Assembly: GCF_905196875.1 (NCBI RefSeq)
Contig: NZ_CAJJWO010000024.1
Coordinates: 6,136 to 70,135 of the forward strand
DNA from: an uncultured Parabacteroides sp.
GTDB taxonomy: Bacteria; Bacteroidota; Bacteroidia; Bacteroidales; Tannerellaceae
Direction: 5' to 3'
DNA length: 64,000 nucleotides
In this document: positions 34,902-45,466 of the stretch, in pieces
How the letters are laid out: each line of letters opens with the position of its first letter
How positions within the stretch are numbered: the first letter of the stretch is position 1
Notes under the pieces: model-generated
What the model saw: the letters and a program-made list of their open reading frames with translations, nothing else
Told to the model about the DNA's origin: nothing
The model's database searches: none
Translations under genes and position numbers: made by a program

Positions 34902-36020
34902 ATGATAAGAATATTAAGTTTGGTTCTACTTCTGGTGTCATATACTGGTATGAAGTCTCAGGAGATTGTACCCGGTGAAAGATGGCCGGATGATAAAAAC
35001 ATTCATGTAAATGCGCACGGCGGCGGTATGTTGTATGCCGACGGAACCTATTATTGGTTCGGCGAGTTTAAAAGCGATACGACCAGTGTGGCGCTGGATG
35101 GTGTAACCTGCTATTCTTCCCGCGACCTGGTTCACTGGAAGAATGAAGGGATTGCCATGCCTGTTATGCCGGAAGAGTCTTATAGTGATATTGAAAGAGG
35201 TTGTATATTGGAACGTCCGAAGGTCGTCTTTAATAAAAAGACTGATAAATATGTAATGTGGTTTCATCTGGAACTGAAAGGGAAAGGGTATGCTGCCGCT
35301 CGCGTCGGTGTGGCTGTGAGCGATCAGGTGACAGGTCCTTACCGTTTCGTCCATTCCTATCGTCCCTGTGCCGGATTCTGGCCGGAGAATATGCCGGAAG
35401 AATATCGTACTCAGAATGTCAAGGCTGATGATTTCTCCGAATGGTGGACACCCGAATGGAAAAAGGCAGTGGATGAAGGTCTGTTTGTCCGCCGCGACAT
35501 GGAAGGCGGCCAGATGTCGCGCGACATGACCATCTATGTGGATGACGACGGAAAAGCCTATCATATTTACTCTTCGGAAGAGAACCTGACCTTGCAGATC
35601 GCCGAACTGACCGATGATTACCAGAGCCATACCGGACGATATGTCCGTATATTCCCCGGCGGCCATAACGAGGCTCCGGCCATCTTGAAGAAAGATGGAA
35701 CCTACTTTATGATCACTTCCGGCTGCACGGGTTGGGATCCGAATGAAGCCCGTATGTTCTCCGCTTCTTCCATCTGGGGCCCGTGGACGCAACATCCAAA
35801 CCCTTGCCGTGGAGACGATGCGGCCCTCACTTTCCATTCGCAGAGCACTTTTATCTTCCCCGTAGCCGGTAAAAAAGACGCTTTCATCTTTATGGCCGAT
35901 CGCTGGACACCGAAGTATCCGTCCGATGCCCGTTACATCTGGCTTCCGATCCAGTTTGAGAACGGCTTGCCGGTGTTGAAGTGGATGGATAGATGGAACC
36001 TGGATTATTTTGCAGATTGA
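34902..36020 (+). CDS. Glycoside hydrolase family 43, beta-galactosidase-like (GH43_24/34-type)
   Basis: This 372-aa exported enzyme (signal peptide MIRILSLVLLLVSYTGMKSQ) forms a single five-bladed propeller. The N-terminal NVNAHGGGMLYADGTYYWFGE and ERPKVVFNKKTDKYVMWFH are typical of the GH43 subfamilies that act on beta-1,3-galactan or arabinogalactan side chains. Most GH43 members have a base Asp in the first blade; here the corresponding HGGG segment has none, as in the exo-beta-1,3-galactanase subgroup. The other likely catalytic residues are the Glu in ERPKV and Asp/Glu in later blades (SRDMTIYVDDDG, GGHNEAPAI). It is the only enzyme in this HTCS-SusCD locus. Substrate call is moderate. 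Confidence 0.82.
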   Translation: MIRILSLVLLLVSYTGMKSQEIVPGERWPDDKNIHVNAHGGGMLYADGTYYWFGEFKSDTTSVALDGVTCYSSRDLVHWKNEGIAMPVMPEESYSDIERGCILERPKVVFNKKTDKYVMWFHLELKGKGYAAARVGVAVSDQVTGPYRFVHSYRPCAGFWPENMPEEYRTQNVKADDFSEWWTPEWKKAVDEGLFVRRDMEGGQMSRDMTIYVDDDGKAYHIYSSEENLTLQIAELTDDYQSHTGRYVRIFPGGHNEAPAILKKDGTYFMITSGCTGWDPNEARMFSASSIWGPWTQHPNPCRGDDAALTFHSQSTFIFPVAGKKDAFIFMADRWTPKYPSDARYIWLPIQFENGLPVLKWMDRWNLDYFAD

Positions 36021-36053
36021 ATAAGTTAGAACGTTTAAAAATCAAAGCTTTAC

Positions 36054-36083
36054 TTTGTAGTGTTGCTTTTTTGTATATCTTTG
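36054..36083 (+). promoter_or_regulatory. Promoter of the second susC/susD-like_2 pair
   Basis: TTTG (36054-36057), an 18-bp spacer and TATCTTTG (36076-36083) match the consensus and lie 31 bp before the SusC start. This marks a separate transcription unit from the GH43 gene upstream. Confidence 0.7.
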
Positions 36084-36113
36084 TCGTTGTTGAGCGATAA
36101 TTAAATAAGCAAT

Positions 36114-39100
36114 ATGTATTTTCTACGGAAACGGATAGTAGTGCTCTTACTATTGTTATTATCAGTATGTGCAAGAGGAGAGAATACTCCGACATTACCG
36201 ATAACCGGTACGGTCGGAGTATTTCCTTTGGAAAGAAAGATCACAGGGCGGGTTGTAGATGCCGAAGGTAAACCATTACCGGGTACGAACGTTGTGGAGG
36301 AAGGTACGACGAACGGTGTCGTAACCGATGCGGAAGGAAACTACTCACTGTCTGTTGGGGGAGAAGAGTCTGTGTTGTCTTTTTCTTTCATCGGCTATAA
36401 AACAAGATCGATACCTGTTGGACAGCAACACTATATAGAGGTTGTGTTGGAAGAAGATATAATGTATCTGGAAAATGTCGTTGTAACCGCTTTAGGTATA
36501 AAGAGAAAAGAAGCTTCGTTAACTTATTCTGTCGATCAGGTAAAAGGAGAGGAACTGAACCGAGTGAAAGACCCGAACATGATCAATACCCTTGCCGGGA
36601 AAATCGCAGGTGTACAGATAAACAAGACCTCTTCGGGATTGGGAGGTTCATCGAAAGTCCTGATGCGTGGCATTCGTTCGGTGGCCGGTAATAATCAACC
36701 TCTATATGTAATAGACGGAGTCCCTATCCTGAATTCGACCAATGAACAGGCTTATACTGCCATCGGTGGTACTGCCGATGCCGGAAACCGTGATGGAGGA
36801 GACGGCATCTCCAATTTGAATCCCGAAGATGTAGAAAGTATCAGTATTTTAAAAGGCTCTCCGGCTGCTGCTTTATATGGTAGCCAGGCCGCTAATGGCG
36901 TTATTCTTATAACTACCAAAAAAGGGAATCCGGATGTCCGTAAGATTTCATTTTCTACCAGTCTGATGTTTGATAAAGCTTTTTGTTTGCCGGAGTTCCA
37001 GAATGAGTACGGGCCATCCGATGGTGTGGAAAGCTGGGGAGAAAAGTCGGATCTACCGGTATATGACAACGTGAATGATTTCTTTAAAACAGGCCTTACT
37101 TCCATCTCTTCCTTTTCTGTTAGTGCAGGTAATAAGAAATATCAGACCTATTTTTCGTATGCAAATACAACGGGGAAAGGAATTATCGAACATAACCATC
37201 TATCGAAACATAATATTTCATTCAGAGAAACCGCTTTTTTGTTTGATAATCGGTTGAAACTGGATGGTAGTGCTTCATTGTTCAGACAAGTTACAAAGAA
37301 CCGGAATCCCAGTGGTGGTTTTTATATGAATTCGTTGGTAGGACTTTATCGTTTTCCCAGAGGGATGGATATTTCAGAATACAAAGATCGCTTTGAAGTC
37401 TGGAATTCTTCTCGGAATCTTTATGAGCAGAACTGGCATTCCGATACACAGGATTTCGAACAGAATCCTTATTGGGTTATTAATCGTATCCAGAGCAAAG
37501 ATGTACGTACCCGTACGATCATGTCACTGAATGCAGAATTGACAGTTACAGATTGGTTAAAGGTTCAGGCACGTGGAAGCGTCGATTATTTGTCGGATAA
37601 GGTACGGCAGAAGTTTTATGCTTCTACGGCTCCGGCCTTGTCCGGAAAGAACGGAAGATATATTGAGGCCGATTATCAGGAAACTTTATTGTATGGAGAT
37701 ATTATAGTTTCTTTTGAAAAGAAATTTGGACGATTTTCCGTGAATGGAGTAGTGGGAGGCAGCATTAACGATAAGATGGTGAACTCTTTGCGTTATGACT
37801 CAAAGACAGCCTCCTTGAAATATGCCAATGTGTTTAATGTGGCGAATATTATTATGGATGGTTCGGCTTATATCGATCAGCAGATAGACGCTCACCGCCA
37901 ACTGCAATCGGTATTTGCTACGGCTCAGGTAGGATACGGAGATATCTTTTTTGTAGATCTGACAGCCAGGAACGATTGGTCGAGTACATTGGCGTTTACT
38001 CCGAATGAGAAGAAAGGCTTTTTCTATCCTTCCGCCGGTGGAGCCTGGATGATGAGTAAGATGTTTCAGTTACCGGAGTTTATCTCTTTTGCTAAGTTGC
38101 GGGCTGTATGGAGCAAAGTCGGGAATGATATCCCCTTGTATATAACAAATCCCGTTTCGCATGTGGGAGCCGGTGGCGAGATAGAATATGCCGATGCCGC
38201 TCCGTTTGAGAATATGAAACCGGAAATGACCACATCTGTTGAATTGGGGACAGAGTGGCGTTTTCTACATGACCGGATCAGTTTTAGCGGTACTTATTAT
38301 AAAACGAATACCCGTAACCAATTCTTTAAGCTTCCTGCTAAATCCGGAGATAAGTATGCTTATCGTTATGTCAATGCCGGAGATATTCAGAATACGGGCT
38401 GGGAGATCAGTATTTCTGCCTTACCCGTAGTCAATAAGGATTTTGAATGGAAATCGATATTGAACTATGCGACCAACAAAAATAAAGTGATCCGGTTGCA
38501 TGAGGAGTTGCCTGTTTTTATTTATGGGCCGAGAGGTTTCTCATCCAGCTATGCAATGAAGTTGATGGAAGGCGGTTCGTTTGGAGATATTTACGGAAAG
38601 GCATTCCGCCGCGATAATAGCGGGCAGATCTTGTATGAAACAGAAGGTGATAAAAAAGGATTACCACAGGTGGATGGTGAAGGCGACCTGATTAAAGTAG
38701 GTAATGCGAATCCTGTTTTTACGATGAACTGGAGCAATACGTTTACTTATAAAAACCTGTCTCTTTCTTTTTTGATTGATAGTCGTTTCGGTGGTGATGT
38801 ACTATCGCAGACACAGGCTGATATGGATATGTTTGGAGTTACCGAAGTTACAGGTAATGCCCGTAATGCCGGCTTTGTCTTGCTCGAAGGACATCGGATC
38901 GAGGATGTGAAAAGTTTTTATAAAAATGTAGTGGGAGGACGTACGGGAGTGACCGAGTATTATATGTATGATGCGACCAATATCCGTTTGCGCGAATGTT
39001 CGCTCGGATATACTTTACCTGAAAAATGGTTGAAAGCAACAAAAGCGATCAAACAAGTAAACTTGTCCTTTACAGCTCGCAATCTCTTTTTTATTTATAA

Positions 39101-39218
39101 GAAAGCCCCTTTCGATCCGGATCTGATCCTTTCTACCGGAAATGATAACCAGGGAATAGAAGTGTATGGTCTGCCGACGACCAGGAGCTTTGGATTCAAT
39201 ATAAAATGTGATATTTAA
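36114..39218 (+). CDS. SusC/RagA-type TonB-dependent transporter
   Basis: This 1034-aa SusC has a signal peptide (about 1-23), a CarboxypepD_reg-like domain (about 42-112), a divergent TonB-box region ENVVVTALG at 120-128, a plug domain (QPLYVIDGVPILNS, ILKGSPAAALYGSQAANGVIL) and the barrel, ending FGFNIKCDI. The plug pattern LNRVKDPNMINTLAGKIAGVQI is typical of the subgroup that pairs with SusD-like_2 proteins, as here. Its substrate may be a peptide or glycan; members of this subgroup are not always tied to carbohydrate enzymes and no enzyme gene lies in this unit. It is transcribed from its own promoter and the SusD-like gene follows after 9 bp. Confidence 0.95.
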   Translation: MYFLRKRIVVLLLLLLSVCARGENTPTLPITGTVGVFPLERKITGRVVDAEGKPLPGTNVVEEGTTNGVVTDAEGNYSLSVGGEESVLSFSFIGYKTRSIPVGQQHYIEVVLEEDIMYLENVVVTALGIKRKEASLTYSVDQVKGEELNRVKDPNMINTLAGKIAGVQINKTSSGLGGSSKVLMRGIRSVAGNNQPLYVIDGVPILNSTNEQAYTAIGGTADAGNRDGGDGISNLNPEDVESISILKGSPAAALYGSQAANGVILITTKKGNPDVRKISFSTSLMFDKAFCLPEFQNEYGPSDGVESWGEKSDLPVYDNVNDFFKTGLTSISSFSVSAGNKKYQTYFSYANTTGKGIIEHNHLSKHNISFRETAFLFDNRLKLDGSASLFRQVTKNRNPSGGFYMNSLVGLYRFPRGMDISEYKDRFEVWNSSRNLYEQNWHSDTQDFEQNPYWVINRIQSKDVRTRTIMSLNAELTVTDWLKVQARGSVDYLSDKVRQKFYASTAPALSGKNGRYIEADYQETLLYGDIIVSFEKKFGRFSVNGVVGGSINDKMVNSLRYDSKTASLKYANVFNVANIIMDGSAYIDQQIDAHRQLQSVFATAQVGYGDIFFVDLTARNDWSSTLAFTPNEKKGFFYPSAGGAWMMSKMFQLPEFISFAKLRAVWSKVGNDIPLYITNPVSHVGAGGEIEYADAAPFENMKPEMTTSVELGTEWRFLHDRISFSGTYYKTNTRNQFFKLPAKSGDKYAYRYVNAGDIQNTGWEISISALPVVNKDFEWKSILNYATNKNKVIRLHEELPVFIYGPRGFSSSYAMKLMEGGSFGDIYGKAFRRDNSGQILYETEGDKKGLPQVDGEGDLIKVGNANPVFTMNWSNTFTYKNLSLSFLIDSRFGGDVLSQTQADMDMFGVTEVTGNARNAGFVLLEGHRIEDVKSFYKNVVGGRTGVTEYYMYDATNIRLRECSLGYTLPEKWLKATKAIKQVNLSFTARNLFFIYKKAPFDPDLILSTGNDNQGIEVYGLPTTRSFGFNIKCDI

Positions 39219-39227
39219 TATCGGAGT

Positions 39228-40835
39228 ATGCAGATGACACACCGTAAGATAGCAGTGTTGCTTTTTATCCTTTTTCCGCTTTTATTATCTTGTACCAAAC
39301 ATTTCCAGGATATAAATACGGACCAGTCCGGAATAACGGATGAAGATATGGCAGTCGACTTCAATAACCTGGGGATTCCGTTAGGTATCATTCAGCAGGG
39401 TATTTATTTCAATTATGATTTCGGTAAAGGGAAGAACTGGCCTTATCAGCTTATGCAGAACCTAAATGCAGATATGTTCAGTGGTTATATGCATGATTAT
39501 AAACCCCATAACGGAGGAAGTAGCAATTCCGACTATAACCTGCAGGAAGGTTGGAACGGTACGAACTGGGGATATACATATGCCTATATCCTTCCGCAAA
39601 TAGATAAACTGGAAGACTCTACGCAGATTAATTATCCCGGAGTTTATGCAATAACCAAGATATTAAAAGTGGAGATCATGCATCGGATATCCGACGTTTA
39701 CGGACCGATTATATATACCATGTTTGGAAATGAAGAGGGTCTCTATTTAGCCGATACGCAGAAGGAGGCCTATTATGCCTTTTTTCAGGATCTGGATACC
39801 GCCTCTGATCTGATAAATGTCTTTCTTCAGACAAAAAAACAAATACCGGATATTTCTGCTTTCGATATATTACTGGATGGCAATTATACCTCCTGGCTGA
39901 AGTTTGCCAACTCGTTACGAATGCGTTTGGCAATACGTATAGCGATGGCAGATCCTGAAAAGGCACGTAGTGAGTTCCTGAAAGCGTTCAATGATCCTTA
40001 TGGTGTTTTTGAAACGGCGAAAGACCGACTGGTTGTTTCAACGAAAAATGGATATCAAAATCCTTTGGGAGAAATTAACCGGGTATGGAATGAAGTATAT
40101 ATGAATGCCTCTATGGAATCTATTCTGAATGGATATGAAGATCCTCGGAGGGAGTTCTTTTTCGAGCCTTGTACTGGTGGTGTTAATGATTTTGAACCTC
40201 ATAATATCTATAAAGGGATACGCCAGGGTACCTGTTTCTCTCATTTACTTTATGCTTCCCATTCGAAAATATATGTGGAGCAGTCAACTGAGCCTATATT
40301 GATGACTGCTGCCGAAGTTTGGTTCTTACGTGCTGAAGCCGCATTAAGGGGATGGACTACGGAAAGCGTTGAATATAATTATCGTCAGGGTGTTACTGCT
40401 TCGTTTGTCCAATGGGGGGCAAATGGCGTGGAAGATTATCTTCAATCCGATCGTATAGGAGCAGATTATGTGGATGCTTTCGATAGCTCCAATAATATCA
40501 AAGCCCGTTGTCTGGTTTCTCCTGAATGGCTCGAATCAGCTTCAAATGAAATAAAACTTGAAAAGATCATTACACAGAAATGGCTGGCTCTTTTTCCCGA
40601 AGGTTGTGAGGCCTGGGCTGAACAGAGGCGTACCGGTTACCCGAGGCTTTTCCCTGTCAAAATAAATAATAGTAAAGACGGTTGTATCGATACGGAGACT
40701 ATGATCCGGCGTTTAAATTTCCCTGCTGATATCATTGACACGGATGTTGTACTGTATAATTCGTTGGTAACGGCTTTGGACGGACCGGATAATGCCGGAA
40801 CAAGGTTATGGTGGGATAAGAGATATAACTTTTAA
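39228..40835 (+). CDS. SusD-like_2 family surface lipoprotein
   Basis: This 535-aa lipoprotein belongs to the SusD-like_2 group. A lipobox LLLSC is seen near residue 22, then TKHFQDINTDQSGIT, the family start. Further marks are YAYILPQIDKLEDS, AEVWFLRAEAALRGW (TPR-like helix) and QKWLALFPEGCEAWAEQRRTGYP near the C-terminus. It forms the surface lid for the SusC encoded 9 bp upstream. The start could be 39228 or 39234. No terminator is evident afterwards; only a weak AT-rich palindrome (GTGTTA/TAACAC at about 40851-40868) lies before the FecR gene. Confidence 0.94.
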   Translation: MQMTHRKIAVLLFILFPLLLSCTKHFQDINTDQSGITDEDMAVDFNNLGIPLGIIQQGIYFNYDFGKGKNWPYQLMQNLNADMFSGYMHDYKPHNGGSSNSDYNLQEGWNGTNWGYTYAYILPQIDKLEDSTQINYPGVYAITKILKVEIMHRISDVYGPIIYTMFGNEEGLYLADTQKEAYYAFFQDLDTASDLINVFLQTKKQIPDISAFDILLDGNYTSWLKFANSLRMRLAIRIAMADPEKARSEFLKAFNDPYGVFETAKDRLVVSTKNGYQNPLGEINRVWNEVYMNASMESILNGYEDPRREFFFEPCTGGVNDFEPHNIYKGIRQGTCFSHLLYASHSKIYVEQSTEPILMTAAEVWFLRAEAALRGWTTESVEYNYRQGVTASFVQWGANGVEDYLQSDRIGADYVDAFDSSNNIKARCLVSPEWLESASNEIKLEKIITQKWLALFPEGCEAWAEQRRTGYPRLFPVKINNSKDGCIDTETMIRRLNFPADIIDTDVVLYNSLVTALDGPDNAGTRLWWDKRYNF

Positions 40836-40939
40836 GATATTAATATGTGTTAAATATATAACACTTACCCCCAGATAAGAAAGTATTGTGTGTATCCTTT
40901 ATAAACGGACTGGAAAACGGTCGTCTAATAAAGATATAT

Positions 40940-41959
40940 ATGCAAGACACAATCATCATATTACTCCTGCAGAAATACATAAAGAACCAATGTTCGGAGC
41001 AGGAATTGCACGCATTGCTTCACTGGTTGAAGTCGCCGGATAATCATGCTGAGCTTGATCTGGTGGTTAAGCCTTTGTGGGAGACCATCGATAAAAACAT
41101 GTCCCGACCGGAAGGTGAAAAGGAAAAAGAATTGCATGAAGAGGTTTCTTTACTTTTATCTGGAGTAAAAAGAAAGGATAGGAAAATCTCTAACCCCATA
41201 GTTAGAGATAAAAACCGTTTAAACGGTTTTTATCGTATTGCTGCTATATTGATCCTGGCATTCAGTGTAACATTCGGATTAGTGAAAGTACTCGACCGTC
41301 CGTCTCCGCAGCTTACTTACACGGAAAAGGTTTCCAATAAAGGAGAAAAGAAAAATATAGTGTTGTCTGATGGCACAAAAATTATCCTTAACTCCGATAC
41401 CAGGTTACGCATCCCTGCCGACTTCAATAAGGAAGAACGTGTTCTGGAAATGGAAGGAGAAGGCTTTTTTGATGTGGCTCCTAATCCGGATAAACCCTTC
41501 ATCATAAAGAGTGGAGAAACCCGGGTCAGGGTGCTGGGAACTTCCTTCGATTTTAAATCATACAAAGAAGATGATTTTATAAAACTGACCGTATCGACCG
41601 GTAAGGTTCGTGTTAATGTAGACGATCAGGATCTTCAGTTGTCCGTATCTCCCAACGAACATCTTTCCGTCAATAAGATAGATGGTAATGTCAGTAAGGA
41701 AACCATTCAGGAAAACAACTATATCAAATGGATACAGGGTTCTTTGTACTTCAACAAAGAACCGATCCGGGAGGTAATAAAAACTATCAACCGCACATAC
41801 AACCGCAAAGTGATCCTGCAATGTAAGAATCGCGATTATAAGATTACCGGGACACACGATAATAAAAGTATAGAAGCGGTTATCGAAGCCATTTGCTTTA
41901 CTACCGGTCTCCACAGCCGTCAGGAAGGAGATAATATAATTATATATGATAAACTTTAA
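40940..41959 (+). CDS. FecR-family anti-sigma factor
   Basis: This is a single-pass inner-membrane anti-sigma factor. The start at 40940 (MQDTIIILLLQKYIKNQ) gives 339 aa; the frame is open from 40886. Residues 1-80 form the cytoplasmic sigma-binding region, 99-118 is the membrane helix (RIAAILILAFSVTFGLVKVL), about 130-225 is the FecR domain (VLSDGTKIILNSDTRLRIP, FDVAPNPDKPFIIKSG, VRVLGTSFDFKSY) and about 255-335 is the C-terminal DUF4974 that receives the signal from the STN domain of SusC. It precedes that SusC by 190 bp. The cognate ECF sigma factor is not next to it; the only candidate lies at 52212-52799 on the other strand. Confidence 0.95.
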   Translation: MQDTIIILLLQKYIKNQCSEQELHALLHWLKSPDNHAELDLVVKPLWETIDKNMSRPEGEKEKELHEEVSLLLSGVKRKDRKISNPIVRDKNRLNGFYRIAAILILAFSVTFGLVKVLDRPSPQLTYTEKVSNKGEKKNIVLSDGTKIILNSDTRLRIPADFNKEERVLEMEGEGFFDVAPNPDKPFIIKSGETRVRVLGTSFDFKSYKEDDFIKLTVSTGKVRVNVDDQDLQLSVSPNEHLSVNKIDGNVSKETIQENNYIKWIQGSLYFNKEPIREVIKTINRTYNRKVILQCKNRDYKITGTHDNKSIEAVIEAICFTTGLHSRQEGDNIIIYDKL

Positions 41960-42149
41960 GTCGAACCTATTTAATGAGAATGCCTATGTAGAATATCAGG
42001 AAACAACGTATTAAAAAAAGCAGCAGTGCTGTCACACCGCTGCCTTCATTAATTTTCAGCAGAAACCTTTAAAACAGTATTGAGCCACTGGGTTGTAAGG
42101 ATTTTCTGCCTGTCTTAACAAACATCATTCATTAAAACATTACAAATGT

Positions 42150-45100
42150 ATGAATTATAATCTAATATTAAACAAGACTGTTATGCGAACTTCGTTAACC
42201 GTATGCGCTATTGCTTTATCTTCCCAGTTGCTTTGTGCGGAGGGCGTTTGGGGGCAGAGTCTTAAAGAAAACAATATCACTTATGTCGTGAAGCAAACTT
42301 CTGTGAGCGATGTATTTGAACAACTGAGTAAAATCACTGGTTTTAATTTCTTTTATGACGAATCAGTACTGAAAGACTTGAAAAATGTCAATGTACAGAT
42401 TAAGAATGGTTCTATAGATGCTATTTTAAATGAATTATCACAACAAACCGGATTGTATTTTAAGAAGATAAATAATACGATTTCAGTGAGCCGGAGCCGT
42501 ATTGTTTCTTTTGAACCACAGACAATTCAGCAAAATAAGAAACTCACAGGTATTATCCGTGATAATAACGGAGAACCTATTATCGGGGCAAATGTAGTTG
42601 TGAAGGGAACAACTAATGGTACCATAACGGGAGTGGACGGAGATTTTTCTCTGGATGTGCCGGGTACTGGAACATTACTTATATCCTATATCGGTTACTT
42701 AAGTAAAGAGATAGCGATCGGAACAGAAAGCAGGATTGATATCACTTTATCTGAGGATACACAAAAGCTGGACGAAATTGTAGTAGTGGGTTACGGTGTG
42801 GTTCGTAAAAGCGATTTGACTGGATCGGTTGGTACTGTGAAAGGAGCAGCAATTGAGAGCATGCCGGTATCTCGTATCGATCAAGCTTTGCAGGGACGTG
42901 TCAGTGGTATGCAAATAACATCAGCAAACGGTTCTCCTGGTGCTAGTACAACAATTCGCATTCGTGGTGGTAATTCTATTAATGCAGGTAATGAGCCTTT
43001 ATATGTTATCGATGGTATTATTGGAGGAGGCGATTTAAGTACGATAAATCCGGCGGATATTGCTTCTATTGAAGTACTGAAAGATGCGTCATCTACAGCT
43101 ATATATGGATCTCGTGGTGCAAACGGTGTAATTTTAATTACTACCAAGAGAGGAGATGGAGCAGAAGGGTTGAAGTTGACTTATAGTGGATATTATGGAT
43201 TACAGACACCAGTTAAAAAGCTGGATCTTCTGAATGGGCAGGAAGCTGCAGTTTTTCAGAATGAATATGCTGAATATTATGGTCGTCCACATCCGTTTAA
43301 AGATCCTTCTCAAGTGAATAATACCAATTGGCAGGACCAGATGTTTCGTTCGTCTGCTCCGATCACCGACCATAATTTGAGTTTATCCAAGTCAATGAAG
43401 GATGGTAATTATTATTTGTCAATGAACTATTTCAACCAGGAAGGTATTATGTATGAGTCTGGTTTTGAGCGTTACCAAATACGCTTCAATGTCGATCAGA
43501 AAATAGGAAAAGCATTCCAGTTGGGAGCTACATTAACTGCTTCTATGACGAATCGGGATAATCCGTTTGTCGGTGGACACGATTTACTACCTACTGCACC
43601 GATATACAATGAAGATGGATCTTATTTCGATGTTAATCAAATCAGTGGTAATGTTTATAATAGTCCGGTTGCCCAGCGTGAATACATTCAGGATAAAACA
43701 AGAAAATTTAGAGGGTTGGGGAATGTCTATGCACAATTGACGCTCTTTAAGAATCTGGTATTAAAGTCTTCTTTCGGTTTCGATATAAGTCATAGCAAAC
43801 AGAATCGGTATGAATCGGTAAATCTGCCAACTCGTGTTTTTAACAAAACTGGTGGTTACGCAAAGGTTCGTACTGAGTTTCCTATTACTTATCAGAATGA
43901 AAATACGATCAGTTACAATATTACATTAGGTGATCATTTTATTTCTGCATTAGGTGGTTTCACTTGGCAGAAGTATCAATACGAATTCTTGGAAGGTTCA
44001 GCAAGTGGTTTTAAAAATGATGTAAGTTTATATCATGCAATGGAAACCGGTGATCCCGTAACACGTGATATTCAGACAGGCGAAAAGGAATGGGGATTGG
44101 TCTCTTATCTGTTTAGAGCAAATTACACGTATAAGAGTAGATATATGTTGACTGTGTCTGGTCGTCAGGATGGTTCTTCCCGACTTTCGGAAGGTAATAA
44201 ATGGGCCTTTTTCCCTTCTGTTGCATTCGCATGGAGAGCATCGGAAGAAGAGTTCATTAAATCTCTTAGTTTGTTTTCAAACCTGAAATTAAGAGCTTCT
44301 TACGGTACTTCCGGTAGCCAGGCTATCGATCCGTATTCAGTGATTGATAAATTGAAAAGTGGTTCTACTGTGATAGGCGGACAAGAAGTTATTTCGTTTG
44401 CCCCAGAAAGTTCTGCAAATAAGAATCTGGGTTGGGAGAAAACAAAACAAGTGGATGTAGGTTTGGATGCCGGTTTTTTGGAAGGGCGTTTAGGCTTGGA
44501 GATCGATTATTATTATAAAAAGACAACCGACTTGCTTCTTAAGAGGGAGTTACCATACCAAACAGGTTTTGAATCTATACTTGAAAATGTCGGTGCTGTA
44601 AGAAATCAGGGATTTGAGATTTCAGTGAATTCTGTTAATATCGATAAGAAGGACTTTAAATGGTCTACAAATCTCTCAATTTCAGCAAACAGAAATAAGA
44701 TACTGGATCTTGGAGGAAAGGACTTCATTGAAAATGGAAGGGGATCTCGATTAATCGTCGGTGAACCGATGGGAACTTTCTTTGGTGTAAAGTATTTGGG
44801 AACATGGAAAGAGAATGAGATTGCCGAAGATTCCAAACATAAGCCAGGTGATCCTAAACTGGAGGATCTGAATGATGATGATATTATTAATATACATGAT
44901 GGACAGATCATAGGAAATGCTGAACCTAAATTTTATGGAGGTTTTGGTAATGATTTTACTTTCAAACGTTTTACATTCGGTTTGTTCTTTGACTTCAGTT
45001 ATGGCAATGATGTGTACGACTTATCGGGAAGAGGTATGGATACTGGATTTAATGGGAATGTTTATGGCAGAAACCGGGATCGTTGGAGCGAAAGTAACCC

Positions 45101-45446
45101 TAATGGATATTATCCTAAAGCTGGTAGTGCTTTTACCAATATCTTTGATACGTATGCTGGTGGAGAATTTAACGGCGGATGTAGTTTATATTTACACGAT
45201 GGTTCTTATCTGCGTTTGAAGAATATAAATGTGCAATATGATATTCCATTGTCAAAGCAAAATGTGTTAAAGTCATTACAGGTCTATGGAACGGTTTCCA
45301 ATGTGTTTACATTGACTAAATATTTCGGTTATTCACCGGATGTGAATGTGGGAGATTTGGAAACGGAAGCTACACGCCGGGGATTTGATCAAAATGCTTA
45401 TCCTCAGAGTAGAACATTCCTGATTGGTTTAAAAGCACAGTTTTAA
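42150..45446 (+). CDS. SusC transporter with N-terminal STN signalling domain
   Basis: This 1098-aa SusC is a TonB-dependent transducer. It carries a signal peptide (about 1-35), an STN domain (about 52-113: SVSDVFEQLSKITGFNFFYD, INNTISVSRS), CarboxypepD_reg-like (about 132-202), TonB box LDEIVVVGYG at 207-216, plug (EPLYVIDGII, DASSTAIYGSRGANGVIL) and barrel to FLIGLKAQF. The STN domain contacts the periplasmic part of a FecR anti-sigma factor, so import of the ligand is coupled to release of an ECF sigma factor and induction of the locus. The neighbouring SusD, GH27, GH89 and sulfatase genes suggest host glycans as ligand. The start could also be 42183. Confidence 0.97.
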   Translation: MNYNLILNKTVMRTSLTVCAIALSSQLLCAEGVWGQSLKENNITYVVKQTSVSDVFEQLSKITGFNFFYDESVLKDLKNVNVQIKNGSIDAILNELSQQTGLYFKKINNTISVSRSRIVSFEPQTIQQNKKLTGIIRDNNGEPIIGANVVVKGTTNGTITGVDGDFSLDVPGTGTLLISYIGYLSKEIAIGTESRIDITLSEDTQKLDEIVVVGYGVVRKSDLTGSVGTVKGAAIESMPVSRIDQALQGRVSGMQITSANGSPGASTTIRIRGGNSINAGNEPLYVIDGIIGGGDLSTINPADIASIEVLKDASSTAIYGSRGANGVILITTKRGDGAEGLKLTYSGYYGLQTPVKKLDLLNGQEAAVFQNEYAEYYGRPHPFKDPSQVNNTNWQDQMFRSSAPITDHNLSLSKSMKDGNYYLSMNYFNQEGIMYESGFERYQIRFNVDQKIGKAFQLGATLTASMTNRDNPFVGGHDLLPTAPIYNEDGSYFDVNQISGNVYNSPVAQREYIQDKTRKFRGLGNVYAQLTLFKNLVLKSSFGFDISHSKQNRYESVNLPTRVFNKTGGYAKVRTEFPITYQNENTISYNITLGDHFISALGGFTWQKYQYEFLEGSASGFKNDVSLYHAMETGDPVTRDIQTGEKEWGLVSYLFRANYTYKSRYMLTVSGRQDGSSRLSEGNKWAFFPSVAFAWRASEEEFIKSLSLFSNLKLRASYGTSGSQAIDPYSVIDKLKSGSTVIGGQEVISFAPESSANKNLGWEKTKQVDVGLDAGFLEGRLGLEIDYYYKKTTDLLLKRELPYQTGFESILENVGAVRNQGFEISVNSVNIDKKDFKWSTNLSISANRNKILDLGGKDFIENGRGSRLIVGEPMGTFFGVKYLGTWKENEIAEDSKHKPGDPKLEDLNDDDIINIHDGQIIGNAEPKFYGGFGNDFTFKRFTFGLFFDFSYGNDVYDLSGRGMDTGFNGNVYGRNRDRWSESNPNGYYPKAGSAFTNIFDTYAGGEFNGGCSLYLHDGSYLRLKNINVQYDIPLSKQNVLKSLQVYGTVSNVFTLTKYFGYSPDVNVGDLETEATRRGFDQNAYPQSRTFLIGLKAQF

Positions 45447-45466
45447 TAATTTAATACGTATTTGAA

